Notes: generated by a model from the letters alone, not told the origin. Counted from the first letter of the stretch, positions 41,945 through 55,210 are shown. The stretch is DNA of 64,000 bases from Ceratothoa steindachneri (GCA_963969495.1 OZ018328.1:130332545-130396544); one strand, 5' to 3'. Numbers and translations are program-made.

Positions 41945-42305
41945 AGTCACGTGTGAGTCTAATCGCGAGCGAGTCTACATCACACTATGTCGGTCGGTCC
42001 CCGTTTTGCTATTTTCTTTGTAATAACATCATAACTATTAGGGCGATTATAACGAAATTTGAAAACCTTATGTTCTTTTACATTCTCTTTTGAATGATAT
42101 ACATAATTGTCAAAGTCTCCCCAAGGTTAGCCCGGGAATTACTTTGTTTTGGCAATAACATCATAACTATTCGGACGATTCTAGCGAAATTGGAAACCTT
42201 ATGTTGTTTTAAATTATCTTTTGAATAATATAATAGCCAAATTCTTCCCAAGGTTAGCCCGGGAATAATTTTGTTTTAGCAATAACATCATAACTATTCG
42301 GCCGA
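41945..42305 (-). repeat. repeat family R, distal half of an interrupted copy
   Basis: The minus strand matches the distal part of 14395-14775: units with AATAGTTATGATGTTATTG and AAAGAGAATGTAAAA, ending GGGGACCGACCGACATAGTG and GATGTAGACTCGC. At its other edge, ATCGGCCGAATAGTTATGATG directly adjoins the satellite. Confidence 0.75.
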
Positions 42306-42309
42306 TACT

Positions 42310-42625
42310 CTGCTAGACTAGACTAGGCTATAATATGCTATACTCTGCTAGGTAAGCCTAGAATAGCTATATTCTGCTAGGCTATATTATGCTAAGCTAT
42401 GCTAAGATATAATGTACAAGGGTAAGTAAGATATACTATGCTAATTTAGGCTATAAAATGCTATGCTAGGATAGCATAGAGTAGGTTAGGCTAGACAATA
42501 CTAAGCTATGCTTGACTAGGGTGTAATAGGATAGTATAGGCTATACTTGTCTAGGATAGTTAATGCTAGGCGAGGTTATACTATGCTATGCTAAGCTATA
42601 TTAGGCTAGATAGGGCTATACTATG
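42310..42625. repeat. CTATG/GGCTA-type satellite, block 1
   Basis: Degenerate 5- and 10-bp units such as CTATGCTAGG and TAGGCTATAC. The block is cut at 42625 by the 5' LTR. Blocks 2 and 3 are at 50735-51436 and 52985-53125. Confidence 0.9.
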
Positions 42626-44498
<1,873 letters not shown>

Positions 44499-45772
44499 TT
44501 GGTTGACTACTGTCTACCAAGAGCAAATATTACTCAGTTTGAAATCTTCAAACCGCAAGGAATATCCTTTGGACTTTCCGGAAGAGAATTGATTGAGTAT
44601 ATCCAAGAGGAGCAACGAGCAGAAAAAGAAAAGTTAAGACAAGAAAGCCAAAGAGAAGGAGAAGAGAAAGAGAGAGAAAAAGAAGAGAAAGAGAGAGAAA
44701 GAGAAATTCAACGAGAAGAAAGAGAGGAACGAAGAAGGCAAGTCGAGCTTCACAATGAGCTTGAAATGGCACGCATAGGAGCTGAAACACAATCAGTGAG
44801 TGCACGTTCAGAAGCCTCGTCCAATCCCCCACTTAAGCTTCCCAATTTCAGGGATGGACAGGATTTTGGAGCATTTTTATCGCACTTTGAAAAGATCCTT
44901 GAAATCAACAACCTAGACTTGGAGGCCGAAGGCGTAGTGAGGTTACTGCCCCTCTTAAATTCGAAATTGCGCGACATCTTCATTTCCCTACCATCGGAGT
45001 GTACAATTGACTACAGTACATTAAAAGCTGAATTATTGGCCGCTCATAATATGACTCCCGATTTCAAAAGAGAGGAATTTCGAGGAGGCCGTATTAAACC
45101 CGGACAGACGTTCCGTCAATTCGGATACATTCTCCAGAGGAATTTTAAATTCTGGTTAGAATCTTCAAAAGTTGCTCCTGAATACAAGTCCTTAACAGAC
45201 TTCGTGTTGCGGGATCAATTTTTGGCGTCTCTCCCGACGGAGATCCGCTCGTTCGTCAAGGATCGTCGGTGCCAGTCCTTTAAAGAATGTACCGAAGAAG
45301 CGGATGTCTATGCTGCCAGTCCTTTAAAGAATGTACCGAAGAAGCAGATGTCTATGCTGCCAGCTATAATTTGTACCCCAAGGAGAATAGAAATTCTCAT
45401 CAATCCCCCTACCAGGAAAGAAGGAAGGATTCGCGCCCCTTCACAGGAAAGCCAACGAAGTTTCCGGGCCTCGTAAAACCCCCAAACTTCTTCCCCTCAA
45501 ACCAACAACAGGACATAAAACCTACCATTAAGATTTCTTCACCATCACTCTTCCCGAAGCGACCGATCGTATTCTTCACCTGCAGTGTAGAAACCCACAC
45601 TAGCTGGAATTGCCCCCAAAATTTTAGGCTTAAAAACGGACCAGCCCATCAAGTACACCAGATTAAGACCACACCGACTTTCCCGGTGGTGCAGACCCAA
45701 GCAGAAACTTCTCCCCCTCCGTCAGGGCCCCAGGTAAATTTTATTTTTGCTAAAAGTTCCCGGGAACTTTAA
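44499..45772 (+). pseudogene. gag of the Gmr1-like LTR element, frameshifted
   Basis: The first frame (44499-45476) has a highly charged coiled-coil-like stretch (EREKEEKEREREIQREEREE, about residues 55-75), then the gag core: KLPNFRDGQDFGAFLSHFEK, SKLRDIFISLPSE, DYSTLKAELLAAHNMTPDFK and FRGGRIKPGQTFRQF. A 44-bp tandem duplication at 45271-45358 shifts the frame, and the protein resumes in frame 45287-45772. There the zinc knuckle reads FFTCSVETHTSWNC, with the first cysteine replaced by phenylalanine. Family knowledge: Gag forms the particle shell and the knuckle binds RNA. The start is the first ATG of the open frame. Confidence 0.8.
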
Positions 45773-45780
45773 AATTTGAG

Positions 45781-46143
45781 GAGGGCAGCGTGAACGGCTG
45801 CCAAGTATCTACCCTCGTCAGTGAAACAGGGTGCACTTGTTTCATCGTGTCCGAAGAGCTCCTTCCCCCAGTGGACCCTAACCACGAAAAATCTGCGGTA
45901 GTACAGGACTTCCTTGGGCGGGCGAACCGATTCCCCGTTGTTAAATGTTACCTGCAGTGTCAGTATTTTGATGTCTGGGCTGAAGTCATTTCGGCACCTA
46001 TAAAGGTTTGTTCAGTACTTATCGGGCAGAGCCCTCAAGTAAGTTCCGACCCTGTGTCCCAGACCGCCCTTACTCGAGCTCGAGCGAAGAAGGAAGCACA
46101 GGAGCCCGTTTCCCTCAGAACCCCGATACCGTCCGAATTCTAG
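45781..46143 (+). pseudogene. retropepsin-like protease of the LTR element
   Basis: The frame reads NGCQVSTLVSETGCTCFIVS, then ELLPPVDPN, and later DVWAEVISAPIKVCSVLIGQ. Retropepsins have L.DTG.....IVS...L at this place and a late VLIG-type block, so the fold order fits. The catalytic DTG is ETG here, which should abolish normal activity. A linker ending TRARAKKEAQEP follows, similar to the TRAQ/TRSQ text often found before pol domains. It lies between gag and integrase. Confidence 0.7.
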
Positions 46144-46149
46144 GAGATC

Positions 46150-47400
46150 CTTAACTAGGATTTTAGGTCCGCACAAAAGGACTGTGAGACCCTAACACCC
46201 TTATGGGATAAGGCCCAAAACAATGACAAGGAGACTGTCCGTGGACCCAAAATAATAAAGTATCTGGAGCAAGGTGGTCTACTCTACCGATCCGCCGAGG
46301 ACAGTAATAACGCCGTTACAACCGCCTTATGCCTTCCACGATCACATGTACCCATAGTGTTAAAATAGCTCAAGACAGCATCTTTTCCGGTCACTTTAGT
46401 CATACCAAAACGGCCCAGCGTATCTTTAAATATTTTTACTGGACGGGTGCGGCAGCTGACATCTCAAAGCATTGTCGATCATGCGATGTGTGTCAAAAGA
46501 CGTCCGCTAAGAAGCGGGTCAAACCTGCTCCCTTACAAAGGGGACCAGTCATCACTGAACCCTTCTCCAGAGGGCCATCGACCTGGTTGGCCCTATCCAC
46601 CCCCCTTCAAGCGAAGGGCACAACTACATTTTTACTTTAGTTGATTTTGCTTCCCGTTTCCCCCAGGCAGTCCCCCTTCGCCGAATCGATAGTATTTCTT
46701 GCGCCGAGGCCCTCATTTCGATCTTTTCAAGGGTAGGCGTCCCCAAGGAAATACTCTCTGACAGAGGACGGCAATTCACCTCCGAGTTAATGAAGTACGT
46801 AGGGAAGCTGCTCATGGTAAAGCCCCTTTTACCACCCCCTTCCGGCCACAGACAAACGGAATGTGTGAAAAATTAAATGGAAATTTAAAATCCATTATTA
46901 AGAAGATTTGTGCCGAGCATCCCCGTGAATGGCACCGATATCTCCCGGTCGCCCTATTCGCCTATCGAGAAATTCCTCATCCTACATTAGGCTTCGCCCC
47001 GTTCGAGCTCCTTTATGGACGTAATGTACGCGGAACACTTAGCATTTTAAAGGAGTTGCTAACCAAGCCCCAACTGGACCAAGAACTCCAGTCATCATAC
47101 GTCTATGTCTTAGATCTACGCCAGAGGCGCGATAAATGCGCGAACATTGCCTATGAAAATGCCGACGTCAATTTGGACAAATATAAAACCTATTTTGATG
47201 TCAGGTCGGAAGATAGGAAATTTAAGCCCGGTGATGAGGTACTCCTGCTCTTTCCCACCGCGAGTAATAAATTACTGAGCCAATTGAAAGGTCCATACTC
47301 GGTCCGCGAGGTACGAGGATCGGTAGATTACCTCGTTGGTACCCCAGCAGGCGATAAACTCTACCACGTTAACTTATTAAAGAAATACCACCGACGCGCC
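46150..47400 (+). pseudogene. integrase of the LTR element, upstream of RT
   Basis: Domains in order: zinc-binding HHCC (SGHFSHTKTAQRIFKYFYWT, then HCRSCDVCQKTS, about 46395-46503); the catalytic core with the first D in IDLVGP (about 46576), the second in LSDRGRQFTSELM (about 46755-46790) and the E in NGMCEKLNG (about 46857-46880); then ALFAYREIPHPTLGFAPFEL and LLYGRN; and a GPY/F module (LKGPYSVREV, then KLYHVNLLKKYHRR, about 47297-47397). D, D and E are all present. There are frameshifts before 46861; from there the frame stays open into RT. Confidence 0.9.
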
Positions 47401-48462
47401 CATGGAGATACGTTCGTAGCACTGGACGAAAAATCGGCGCTTGAAGAGGATTACCCCGCGGAGTCCCTTAATGTCATTCAGACAGTGTGCATTGAATCTG
47501 ATGCCGATTACCCTCTTCTTTCCCTGCCAGGCGAGTCTTTTGGACCCTCTGACCTGGATATCGACGCGCGGCTGACACCATATCAAATGAGTCAGCTACA
47601 ACAATTACTATTTCAGTTCGACGACGTTATTTCGGAGAAGCCTGGATGCGCTACTAGATTCGAGCATGACATTAAATTGACGACCTTGGAACGTGTCCGT
47701 TCAAAACCCTATCCCATGCCGATTCATTTACGCCAAGCTTTTAACGCCGAAGTAGATAATTTGATGAGTTTAGACATAATAGAACCTTCCACCTCTAGTT
47801 ATTGCTCCCCAATCGTCATGGTCAAGAAACCTGATGGCTCTTATCGGATGTGCATCGACTTCAGGAAGTTAAGTTCCGTAACTGTGTTGGACGCCGAGCC
47901 CATCCCGTTAGTAGATCAAAACCTCCACCTTTTTGAAGACGCTAATTTCATCTCAGAACTTGATTTGTGGAAGGCATATTACCAAATTCCCCTCCGGCCC
48001 GATGTGAAAGCATATACCGCCTTTGCTAATGAGGAGGGCTTAATGCAATTTAAGCGCCTTCCTTTCGGCCTCGTGACCGCTTGCAGTAACTATAACCGTC
48101 TCATGAGAAAGTTGTTAGATGGACTTCCGAATGTCTCCTTTTACTTTGATAACGTCTACGTCGCTACTCGTGAATGGAGTCAACATCTAACTACCCTACT
48201 AGTTCTCTTCGAGCGATTGCGCGAAAATGGCCTCACCATTGGCCCTAGCAAATGCCATTTTGACCATGAAACCCTAAAATACTTGAGTTTTAAAATTAGA
48301 CAAAGCCAGCTAGGTCCACAGGAGGACAAGATTAAGGAAATCGCCGACATGCCCCTCCCGAATACTAAGAAACAATTAAGATCATTCCTAGGATCAGCTT
48401 CTTACTATCGGCGATTTGTCCCTTATTTCGCTGCAATCTCGGCGCCCCTCAGCACCTCTTAA
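47401..48462 (+). pseudogene. Ty3/gypsy reverse transcriptase fused downstream of integrase
   Basis: The same open frame as the integrase end (46861-48462, 533 codons) continues through RT: EHDIKLTTLERVRSKPYPMP, SSYCSPIVMVKKPDGSYRMC, IDFRKLSSVTVLDAEPIP, FISELDLWKAYYQIPL, KRLPFGLVTACSNYNRLMRK, YFDNVYVAT and LRSFLGSASYYRRF. These are the standard Ty3/gypsy blocks. The catalytic Y.DD is YFDN, so the last aspartate is asparagine. Having INT before RT in one frame is the order of Gmr1-like elements. The frame ends TAA at 48462, before RNase H. Confidence 0.93.
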
Positions 48463-48948
48463 AAAAGAATTTCCCCGATCGACTACGAAGGAATGATGTC
48501 GCTTTCTAGCATTTTAACCAGCTCAAGAGTAAGCTCATTTCTGCCCCCATTTTGTAAGTTGCCCAACCTAGAAAAATCCTCTGAGATTAGGACCGACACG
48601 AGCAACGACGACATCGGGGGTGTACTCCTCCAATATGAGGATGACGGAACGAGTCTTTCAGTTGCATAAGCTAGTCGCCAGCTATTACCCCGCGAAAAGA
48701 GATATGCCACTGTAGAGAAGGAAGTTTTAGCTATCATTTGGGCTATGGAAAAATTTAAAAGTATTTAATAGGAAAAGAATTTTGGATAGGAACTGACCAT
48801 CTCACGCTGGCCTATATTCGGAATGTACGTCACTCCAACGGTCGAATTATGCGCTGGAGTATCAATTTAAAATAAATTATATAAAAGGTTCCGATAATCA
48901 GGTCACTGACGCACTCAGTAGGAATGTTTTACCGAATAGTGCAGTTTA
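48463..48948 (+). pseudogene. RNase H region of the LTR element, decayed
   Basis: Pieces in different frames read GVLLQYEDDGTSLSVA, ASRQLLPREKRYATVEKEVL, AIIWAMEKFK, GKEFWIGTDHLTLAYI, and EYQFKINYIKGSDNQVTDAL before a stop at about 48948. This is the usual Ty3/gypsy RNase H order, ending DALSR. At least three frame breaks or stops occur. No chromodomain or further integrase follows; about 500 bp of non-coding DNA leads to the polypurine tract. Confidence 0.8.
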
Positions 48949-49449
48949 ATTTATAATTCGTAGGATTAGGATTTCCATGTATGTATGTATATACCGTCTT
49001 GTACGACTAAATTGGATTCTCATGTAATATAACTAGTTTAATTGAATGTAAATGTCAGAATTTCGTGGCCCAATGTCTATTTTTTTCTTTTTTATGTTCG
49101 AACATTTGTACCCATTAATTTACGCATGAATTTTTTGTTCCATATGTATTAATTTTTGGGGGGTATTAACCTTTTTGTAAACGCTCGAATTATCAATTTT
49201 TATTTCATGTCATTATTACGCCATGTATGAATTTTATATTATTCTATTGTTCCCCCATTTCTCTTATATGGCTAAGATTGTATTAAGGGTTGGTTTCCCT
49301 TATAGTCAAATGATCGACATAATCATAGATATTGATGTAAATAGTAGCTTGGGTGCATGGAAGGTCGGTCGATGCAAGAATGTGAGTTCCCCAAAACGGA
49401 GCTCTATGGTTGTGCCTTCTCTCTCCTTTCGAAGTGACAACTTTTCCCC
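48949..49449. other. non-coding region between RNase H and the polypurine tract
   Basis: AT-rich with no conserved frame. An open frame at 49223-49573 crosses into the LTR and is not supported. Confidence 0.5.
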
Positions 49450-49461
49450 GGAAGGGAGGGG
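49450..49461 (+). other. polypurine tract
   Basis: GGAAGGGAGGGG lies immediately before the TGTGATAG start of the 3' LTR, the position of the plus-strand primer in LTR elements. Confidence 0.85.
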
Positions 49462-50734
49462 TGTGATAGAATTGCCTGAGGCTGCCGAGCCTCGCTTCTA
49501 TCACATATTGGTACTCATGCTTCCCACGTGTATCCTGCGAGAAGAGAGTAGCATGGCGTTCTTATCGCCCTAACATTCCCCGAGTCTTATCTTTCCCCCG
49601 CCTAAGTTTAATCAAGGAGGTTCAATCCCCCGTTTGCCCGCAGGCGTCGATCTGGCCAAATTGAGTTAGGCTTATGGGAAGATAAGAGTGTTCGAATCGC
49701 TAGCGGGACATTCTATGGAAGTCCCCCATTGCCCCATACCCCGAGGGGCTGTCTCCAGCTATTTATGCGATAGAATTTCGCATTTGAATCAGATCCCGAT
49801 TATCTTCGTCAAGCATCACGCCGATTAGGTCTCTCCCTTGTGCAACTAGGAACTCTCTACCTCGAGAACCCCCTTATTGTCCAGAAGAGGACAATATCCT
49901 TGAGTGTCAAGGTTCGTGCCCCTCGAGACGCCAAGTCAACAGGGCCCCCCTGTTGTTTATTTGTTCAGAAGAGAACAACTTTAAAAACGGTTCTCGCTCC
50001 CCTGATATCACGTCAGTGGTAATTTAATTCCCCCTTTTAACGTTCTTCAAGAGAACGCTTGGTTACCCCCAATAACCTCAATTGTTCATCCAGAACATCT
50101 CCAGTATCCTGTCTCAACGATCGCTCGTACTTCCGAGCCCCACTTCGCCCATAATCCTCGAAGTCTGTCCTTTCCCCCTCGTTAAGGACAACCCCCCTAA
50201 AAACCCCTCCTCCTGGGAAGGAAATCGCCAGTCGGATCAGAGCCATTCCTTCAAATCTCCTTCATCTGCATGCCGACCTTATAAATACGTAAGCTACGAA
50301 TTGTATTTAATTATTTAACTTTGTTGCCAACGTAACTCTGTGCTTTAACCCGGATTTAGTCGACCCTTTCCCTTTTGTTTGTTTTTTCATTTAGATCCCT
50401 CCTAATCTTAATCCACCGCTTAGTCAAATTTATTCTATTACCTTTTCATTTCATGTGCATCTCCCATTTTAATCCGCGGTCATGTAAGTATTTTCCATGT
50501 GTTATTTTTGTTAGTTTAATTAATAAAATTCTATTTTGTTAATGCTGGCAATATTATTTATCCTTTGGCTCCGTTCCACTTCTTAAATATATTGAAGATA
50601 AATAACCCCTCTCCAGGCCTATTTATTAACATAGAATAATACTTAGCCATCTGATTAATCCCCCGCACTCGAATATAGAATAATCCCCACAAAGAATAGA
50701 TATATAGTATACGTCGGGAGCCTTTTCTACGACA
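49462..50734 (+). mobile_element. 3' LTR of Gmr1-like Ty3/gypsy element
   Basis: Partner of 42626-43934, with the same ends and internal features (TATAAATA at 50280-50287, AATAAA at 50522-50527). Only scattered substitutions and small indels separate the two. It is followed by CTATG, the target duplication. Confidence 0.95.
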
Positions 50735-51436
50735 CTATGCTATGCTAGAGTAGGCTAAAGTATAATATGCTCTGCTATGATAGGCTAGGTAATACTATGT
50801 TATAGTATGACAGGCTAGCTAACCAAGTCTATAATAACCTAAGCTATTCAAGGTTATTCTAGTCTAGTGCATGGTATGCTATACTAGGTTGGCTATCATA
50901 TGATATGCTAGGCTATATAATGTTAGGTGTGGTCATGCTAGAATAGGCTATACCGAGCTAGCGTATAGTATGCTATGCTATGCTAAGATATCGTATGCAA
51001 GGAGATATTAGCTAGGATATATTAGCCTATTCTAGCTTGAATATACTAGGCTAGGCTACTTTATGCGACGCTAGCTAGGCTCTGGCATTAAATGCTAAGC
51101 TATTCGTGGTTAGCCTAGGCTAGGCTATAGTAAGCTAGGCTACACTAGGCAATGCCTCGCTAGGTAAGGCTATACTAGGCTAGTCTGCGCTAGGCAATAC
51201 TATAATATGCTAGGTTAGACTAGGGTCTACTAAGCTAGGCCTTGCTATACTAGGATACGATAGGCTAGGCTATACTAAGCTAAAGTAGGATAAAGTAGGC
51301 TATACTATGCTAAGTTATACTAGGCTAGCTAGATTACACTAAGCTAGGCTAGGTTAGGCCCAGCACTACTAGGTTATTCTATTTTAGGCTAGACTATCCT
51401 ATGTTTGGCTAGGCTTACCTATATTAGGCTAAAACG
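50735..51436. repeat. CTATG/GGCTA-type satellite, block 2
   Basis: About 700 bp of the same degenerate units as block 1 (TAGGCTAGGCTATACTA and similar). It starts exactly at the LTR element boundary. Confidence 0.92.
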
Positions 51437-51446
51437 GGGAGGTTAT

Positions 51447-52939
51447 TGTAGTGGAATCGTCACTCACCCGTTCTCTCTCAGTAGAGACACGGGACGTTAA
51501 CCGCAAGAACATCCGGGCCAGGCAACGAGGGTCAAACTTGTAACCACAGGGCCTCGCCACTCTTCGCTATGAAAAGCCGAAAGGTTGTAAACTGCAAGAT
51601 CTCCCCTACGAGAGTATATTCAATTTCACCTCAAGTAAGAAATTGGAGACGCGTTTCACTCAAGCTCGAAGACTAACGGGAGCCGAGGTCAGACTTGGTG
51701 ATAAAACCGTTGGAATAAGAACCCTCCTGGGCCCGTCCACAAGCCCCCCCCCCTCCTACCCTTACCCCAGTGGGATGACAAGGTATAAATAAGAAACACT
51801 TAGGAAAACGAGGTAGAATACGTCAGTCTCCAGGCTACGAAGTCCCCGGATAGAAGCCGGGCGACCGAGACTGGACAGGTAGAATACTTGAGTCGCCAGA
51901 CTACGAAGTCCCCTGCAAGAGAGGCAGGGCTACTTAGGGGGCTGAAAAGAAGCTCATCGTCGAGCTAGTCCCTGGTTATCAAACCGAACGTTAAGTTAAC
52001 TTGTTCAAGTTCAAATTACTCTCGTCAAAGAGACTCCTCCTATCCTAGTGCATCGTAAAAGCCAGGGAAATTCCTCGCCCTTGAAGAATTACGAAAAGAA
52101 GAGGAAAAAGGCTTCCCCTCGAGCCCGTTACCCGGTGGCCACACTAAACTCATAAATTAACTCGCACTTGAAGAAGACTGGAACTAAGAAGAAGCTCATC
52201 CTCGAGCTAGTTCCTGGTTACCAAACCGACCTTTAAATGAACTTGTTCAAGTTCAACTTATTCTCGTCAGAGAAACCCCCCATCCTCGATCCTCGACCTT
52301 GAAGAAGACCCCCCCCCCCACCTGAGTACAGTCCTCACCCATGAGTGAGGAATTACGTAACGAAGGAGAAAAGCTCCCCCTCGAGCCAGTTACCCGGTGG
52401 TCACACCGAACTCTAAGTTAACTTGGTTTAAGAACCAAGTTCGACTTACTCTCTCCAGAGAGGCCCCACCTACCTTGGTGCCGCCTAAAGCACCGTGATT
52501 GTTCTCGCCCTTGAAGACCCCCCCGCTTGAATACCGTGTGCACCCCCATCTTCTACACTCGCCAAAATACCTCGTGATCTCGACCACCTCCAACAATCTT
52601 GTAGAAGCACGCGTTAAAGGACCTACTAGATTCTTGTGTTGTCTGTGGTTCATTGAGTTCAAAGGCAGACTCAAACCCACCACCAGAGCAACCAAGGTAT
52701 TTAAACTCCAGTAGAGACAATTAGCCTAATTCTTGTATATTGAAGTGCGTATCGAATTTAGCCAATTTTAGAGGGTCAAGTTAATTGAAGTAATTATTGT
52801 GTATTTTAATATTCGGAGTGTTTCTCTATATCCTTACGTGTTTGAAGCGGCTCCTCTTAAAAACAACAAAATTAGCACTCTTAGAACAAAGCCTACTTCA
52901 TCAAAGAAGTATATCGCGACCACAAAGAATACCACGACA
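51447..52939 (+). mobile_element. solo-like LTR of a second LTR retrotransposon
   Basis: Candidate ends TGTAGTGGAATCG (51447) and CCACGACA (52939). It is preceded by a purine-rich AAAACGGGGAGG (51431-51442) and followed by TGGTGTCAGGTGTGG (52944), which resembles a gypsy primer-binding site. No internal coding region is present. Repeated internal blocks include ACTACGAAGTCCCC at about 51838 and 51900, and four diverged units around GAGCTAGTCCCTGGTTA or GAGCCAGTTACCCGGTGG at about 51970, 52120, 52205 and 52384. It sits within the satellite. An open frame at 52390-52695 (minus) is a chance frame. Confidence 0.6.
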
Positions 52940-52943
52940 AAAG

Positions 52944-52984
52944 TGGTGTCAGGTGTGGACTGATCCAAAGGGGCATTCTGCTAC
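52944..52984 (+). other. primer-binding-site remnant and short leader
   Basis: TGGTGTCAGGTGTGG five bases after the LTR end fits the usual PBS form (TGG plus complement of a tRNA 3' end). About 25 bp of unassigned sequence follows before satellite resumes. Confidence 0.5.
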
Positions 52985-53125
52985 AGTTATACTATGGTAT
53001 GCTTGGCTTTGATATACTATGCTATACTAGGCAAGTTTAGGCTCTACTAGGCTATGCTATGCTAGACAATACTACGCTATGCTATTCTGGGCTGTTCTCT
53101 ACTATGCTATGCTAAGGTATATGGC
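52985..53125. repeat. CTATG/GGCTA-type satellite, block 3
   Basis: ACTATGCTATACTAGG-type units continue and stop where the proximal half of repeat R begins. Confidence 0.88.
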
Positions 53126-53126
53126 T

Positions 53127-53245
53127 ATACCAAGGTCCTCCAATTGTTACTCCTGGAATTATTTTAAAGTTTTGAAGGTCGTAAGGTCATAAATTAGAAT
53201 AATTGAGGGCACGCGACCCTTTGGTCAACAGACCTTGTTTCTAGG
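53127..53245 (-). repeat. repeat family R, proximal half of an interrupted copy
   Basis: Minus strand: AAGGTCTGTTGACCAAAGGG, then TTATGACCTTACGACCTTC and ATTGGAGGACCTTGG, matching the start of 14395-14775. With 41945-42305 it makes one copy split by satellite and two LTR insertions. Confidence 0.75.
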
Positions 53246-53645
53246 TGGACCTTCGCTTCGTTCGAGACCAGCCACTCCACATCCTCCATGGTGTGGCAGA
53301 TGGTCGCATAGCCGACAGGAGGTTGAGGCTTATGAGGAGGACGTTAATGTTGCGGTAGATTGTTTCGATCATGGCCGTTCTAGAAGGTTTTTTCTCCCCC
53401 CCCCTCCCACCGGAGAGTGCGGAGGGGAACTCTTTTGCAGTCTTGCCGAGCCGACATCATGGGGCCCATCCGGGTAGTGTTCTCTTCTTCCTGTGGGCAT
53501 CCCCCTTCTGTTCGTGACTAAAGAACTTTCGGTCACACGAGCAAAGAAAAGATTGTCTGGTTAGCGCGTCTTTAGATCAGATGTTCTTAATTTAATCCGC
53601 CTTTGCCACTTTTAGACATGATTAAAGCTCAGCTGAAGAATTCAT
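53246..53645. other. unassigned GC-richer sequence
   Basis: An open frame at 53235-53477 (80 codons, plus; EVEAYEEDVNVAVDCFDHGR) is not recognised. No other feature is seen. Confidence 0.35.
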
Positions 53646-53649
53646 TTCA

Positions 53650-53810
53650 GTCTGAGGGATTTATCTGAATTTTTGCGATTCTTAAACCTAAGTTCCCCCC
53701 AACAAACTTAAGATCTATAATGTCAGCATTCGATCCAAACTCTTGTACCTTCCGGTCCCCATAAACGCGAGTCCCAAGACCCAAGTCCTTAAATTGCGGC
53801 GCTTCCCTCT
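53650..53810 (+). pseudogene. LINE family A copy A9, short ORF2 fragment
   Basis: LRDLSEFLRFLNLSSPQQ, then after a one-base shift NKLKIYNVSIRSKLLYLPVP and INASPKTQVLKLRRF. A2 has KRDLREFYRFIDLTRSNKLK, IFNACIRSRLLYPPVP and LNASAKTHIAKLQ at this place. The fragment lacks both the 5' and 3' parts of the LINE, so it is a remnant left by deletion or recombination rather than a simple 5' truncation. The 5' part of A6 follows closely. Confidence 0.8.
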
Positions 53811-54015
53811 CGAGTCCCCACCACCTCATCAATTGCAGTACTGGTTCGCGGGAGCACGGGGTCCCACTAAGGCGGAGGACACCCCATTTTCTTAATTTTC
53901 ATATATCTCACCTAAGCACATAACACTTCACTCAGATCAAACTTTCATTCACAAAACACAATTCAAGAAAGAAGAGGACCAACTTGGAACTAGGACCTCC
54001 CCCCATTCAGGGGAG

Positions 54016-55141
54016 ATGGATACGACGAAGAGAGTCCCCCTCAGGGGGCTCCCCAGCCAAGAGCGAAATATGCCAGACCCTCTTTGCTGAAAAAAAGGCT
54101 CCTTGATACGGTTAATAGAGGTCGGTTATGGATATATCGCTCTATGCTCCCAGCTAAATGACGTAGACAAACTCCTCTCAACTAAGGGAACAACTGCACT
54201 CAAGAAAATTGGACTTGAAGCACGGATCTCCCTCAAGTCGCGGCAAACTGAAGTATTGTCTGCAGTAAGATCGAGAGCTGGATCGGGGAACGACCGACAG
54301 GAGAAATAAAAGAAGAAATTGAGAGAAACCATATATGGGCCAAAAGTAGAGAACTGAACTTCAACTACCACACTCAAAATCCAATTCGAATCCACAGAGA
54401 TGGCTATCAAAGTTAAGACAGAGGGACTTCTCGCATTTAATATGAGAATACCCTCAGAAAACATAGAACAGGAGAAGTTTCATAGCATCCAAATGTGCTT
54501 CTCCTGCTACAAATTAGAGACACATACCAGCTTCAACTGCCCGAAAAAAGATAAGAAGAAGTGCTCTGAGTGCGGCCAAGAGGGACACCGGTTTAAAGAC
54601 TGCTTCAAACACCAAGAAATACCTAAACTGTGGCGGCGAACACAGAGCCACGGTCCTTAATTGCCCAAAGAGAAGAGAAATAATAAGAAGAAAAGAAGTG
54701 GACGCGCGAACCCGAAACAATCAGAGCTACGCGGCCGCAACTTCAAAAAGCACTCCACAAATGGCAAACCCCACGAAGAATCTAAACAGTGAAATGAGCG
54801 CGAAGATACTTACATGCATAATTCACGCTAACATTACGATAGTCAAGGTGCCCCAAACCTTAGACTCGGCAAAAATTTTGAACATGGCAGTCGTTCAACC
54901 CAAATCCTCAACCCCAGAAAGTCACGAGAAGCAGGTAACATCTGAGGAAGAAACAGAAGAAGGCCAAGAGGAAGAGACCAGTACCAACGACTCACAATCT
55001 GATTCAGAAAAGGAATGCGAGCCGGTCCACAACACCAGATTGCAAAGGGCCTCTAGAAGCAGGTCCCAAACCCCCATCCCCACAAAGAAAAATAAAAACA
55101 AGAAAAAAACGTATGGAACCAATCAAGGAAGAAAGTCCTAA
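54016..55141 (+). pseudogene. LINE family A copy A6, ORF1, decayed
   Basis: It starts MDTTKRVPLRGLPSQERN at 54016, like the ORF1 starts of A2, A4 and A5. After a frameshift it gives IRLIEVGYGYIALCSQ. The zinc-knuckle region (from 54494) has CFSCYKLETHTSFNC and CSECGQEGHRFKDC; the third knuckle is frameshifted. The last frame (54698-55141) has an acidic stretch (EEETEEGQEEETSTNDSQSD) and a basic end (TKKNKNKKK). The conserved tryptophan-containing C-terminal patch seen in A2 and A4 is not evident, so the end may be lost. Confidence 0.8.
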
Positions 55142-55210
55142 CCATCCAATGCCGAAAGCAGTCCCTAATAGGGACCCTAGACTACAAAGAAGATAAAATA
55201 ACACCTCACA

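Noticed and set aside
46861..48462. Two gypsy elements side by side (INT of one, RT of the next)
   Set aside because: A single open frame runs through both domains with no protease, gag or LTR between, and one pair of LTRs with a shared TSD bounds the whole unit.
52390..52695. 101-codon minus-strand frame
   Set aside because: It lies inside the solo-like LTR, overlaps its repeated units and matches no retroelement protein.
53235..53477. 80-codon plus frame as a host gene exon
   Set aside because: Starts at the edge of repeat R, has no recognisable domain and runs through a C-run; evidence too weak to call.
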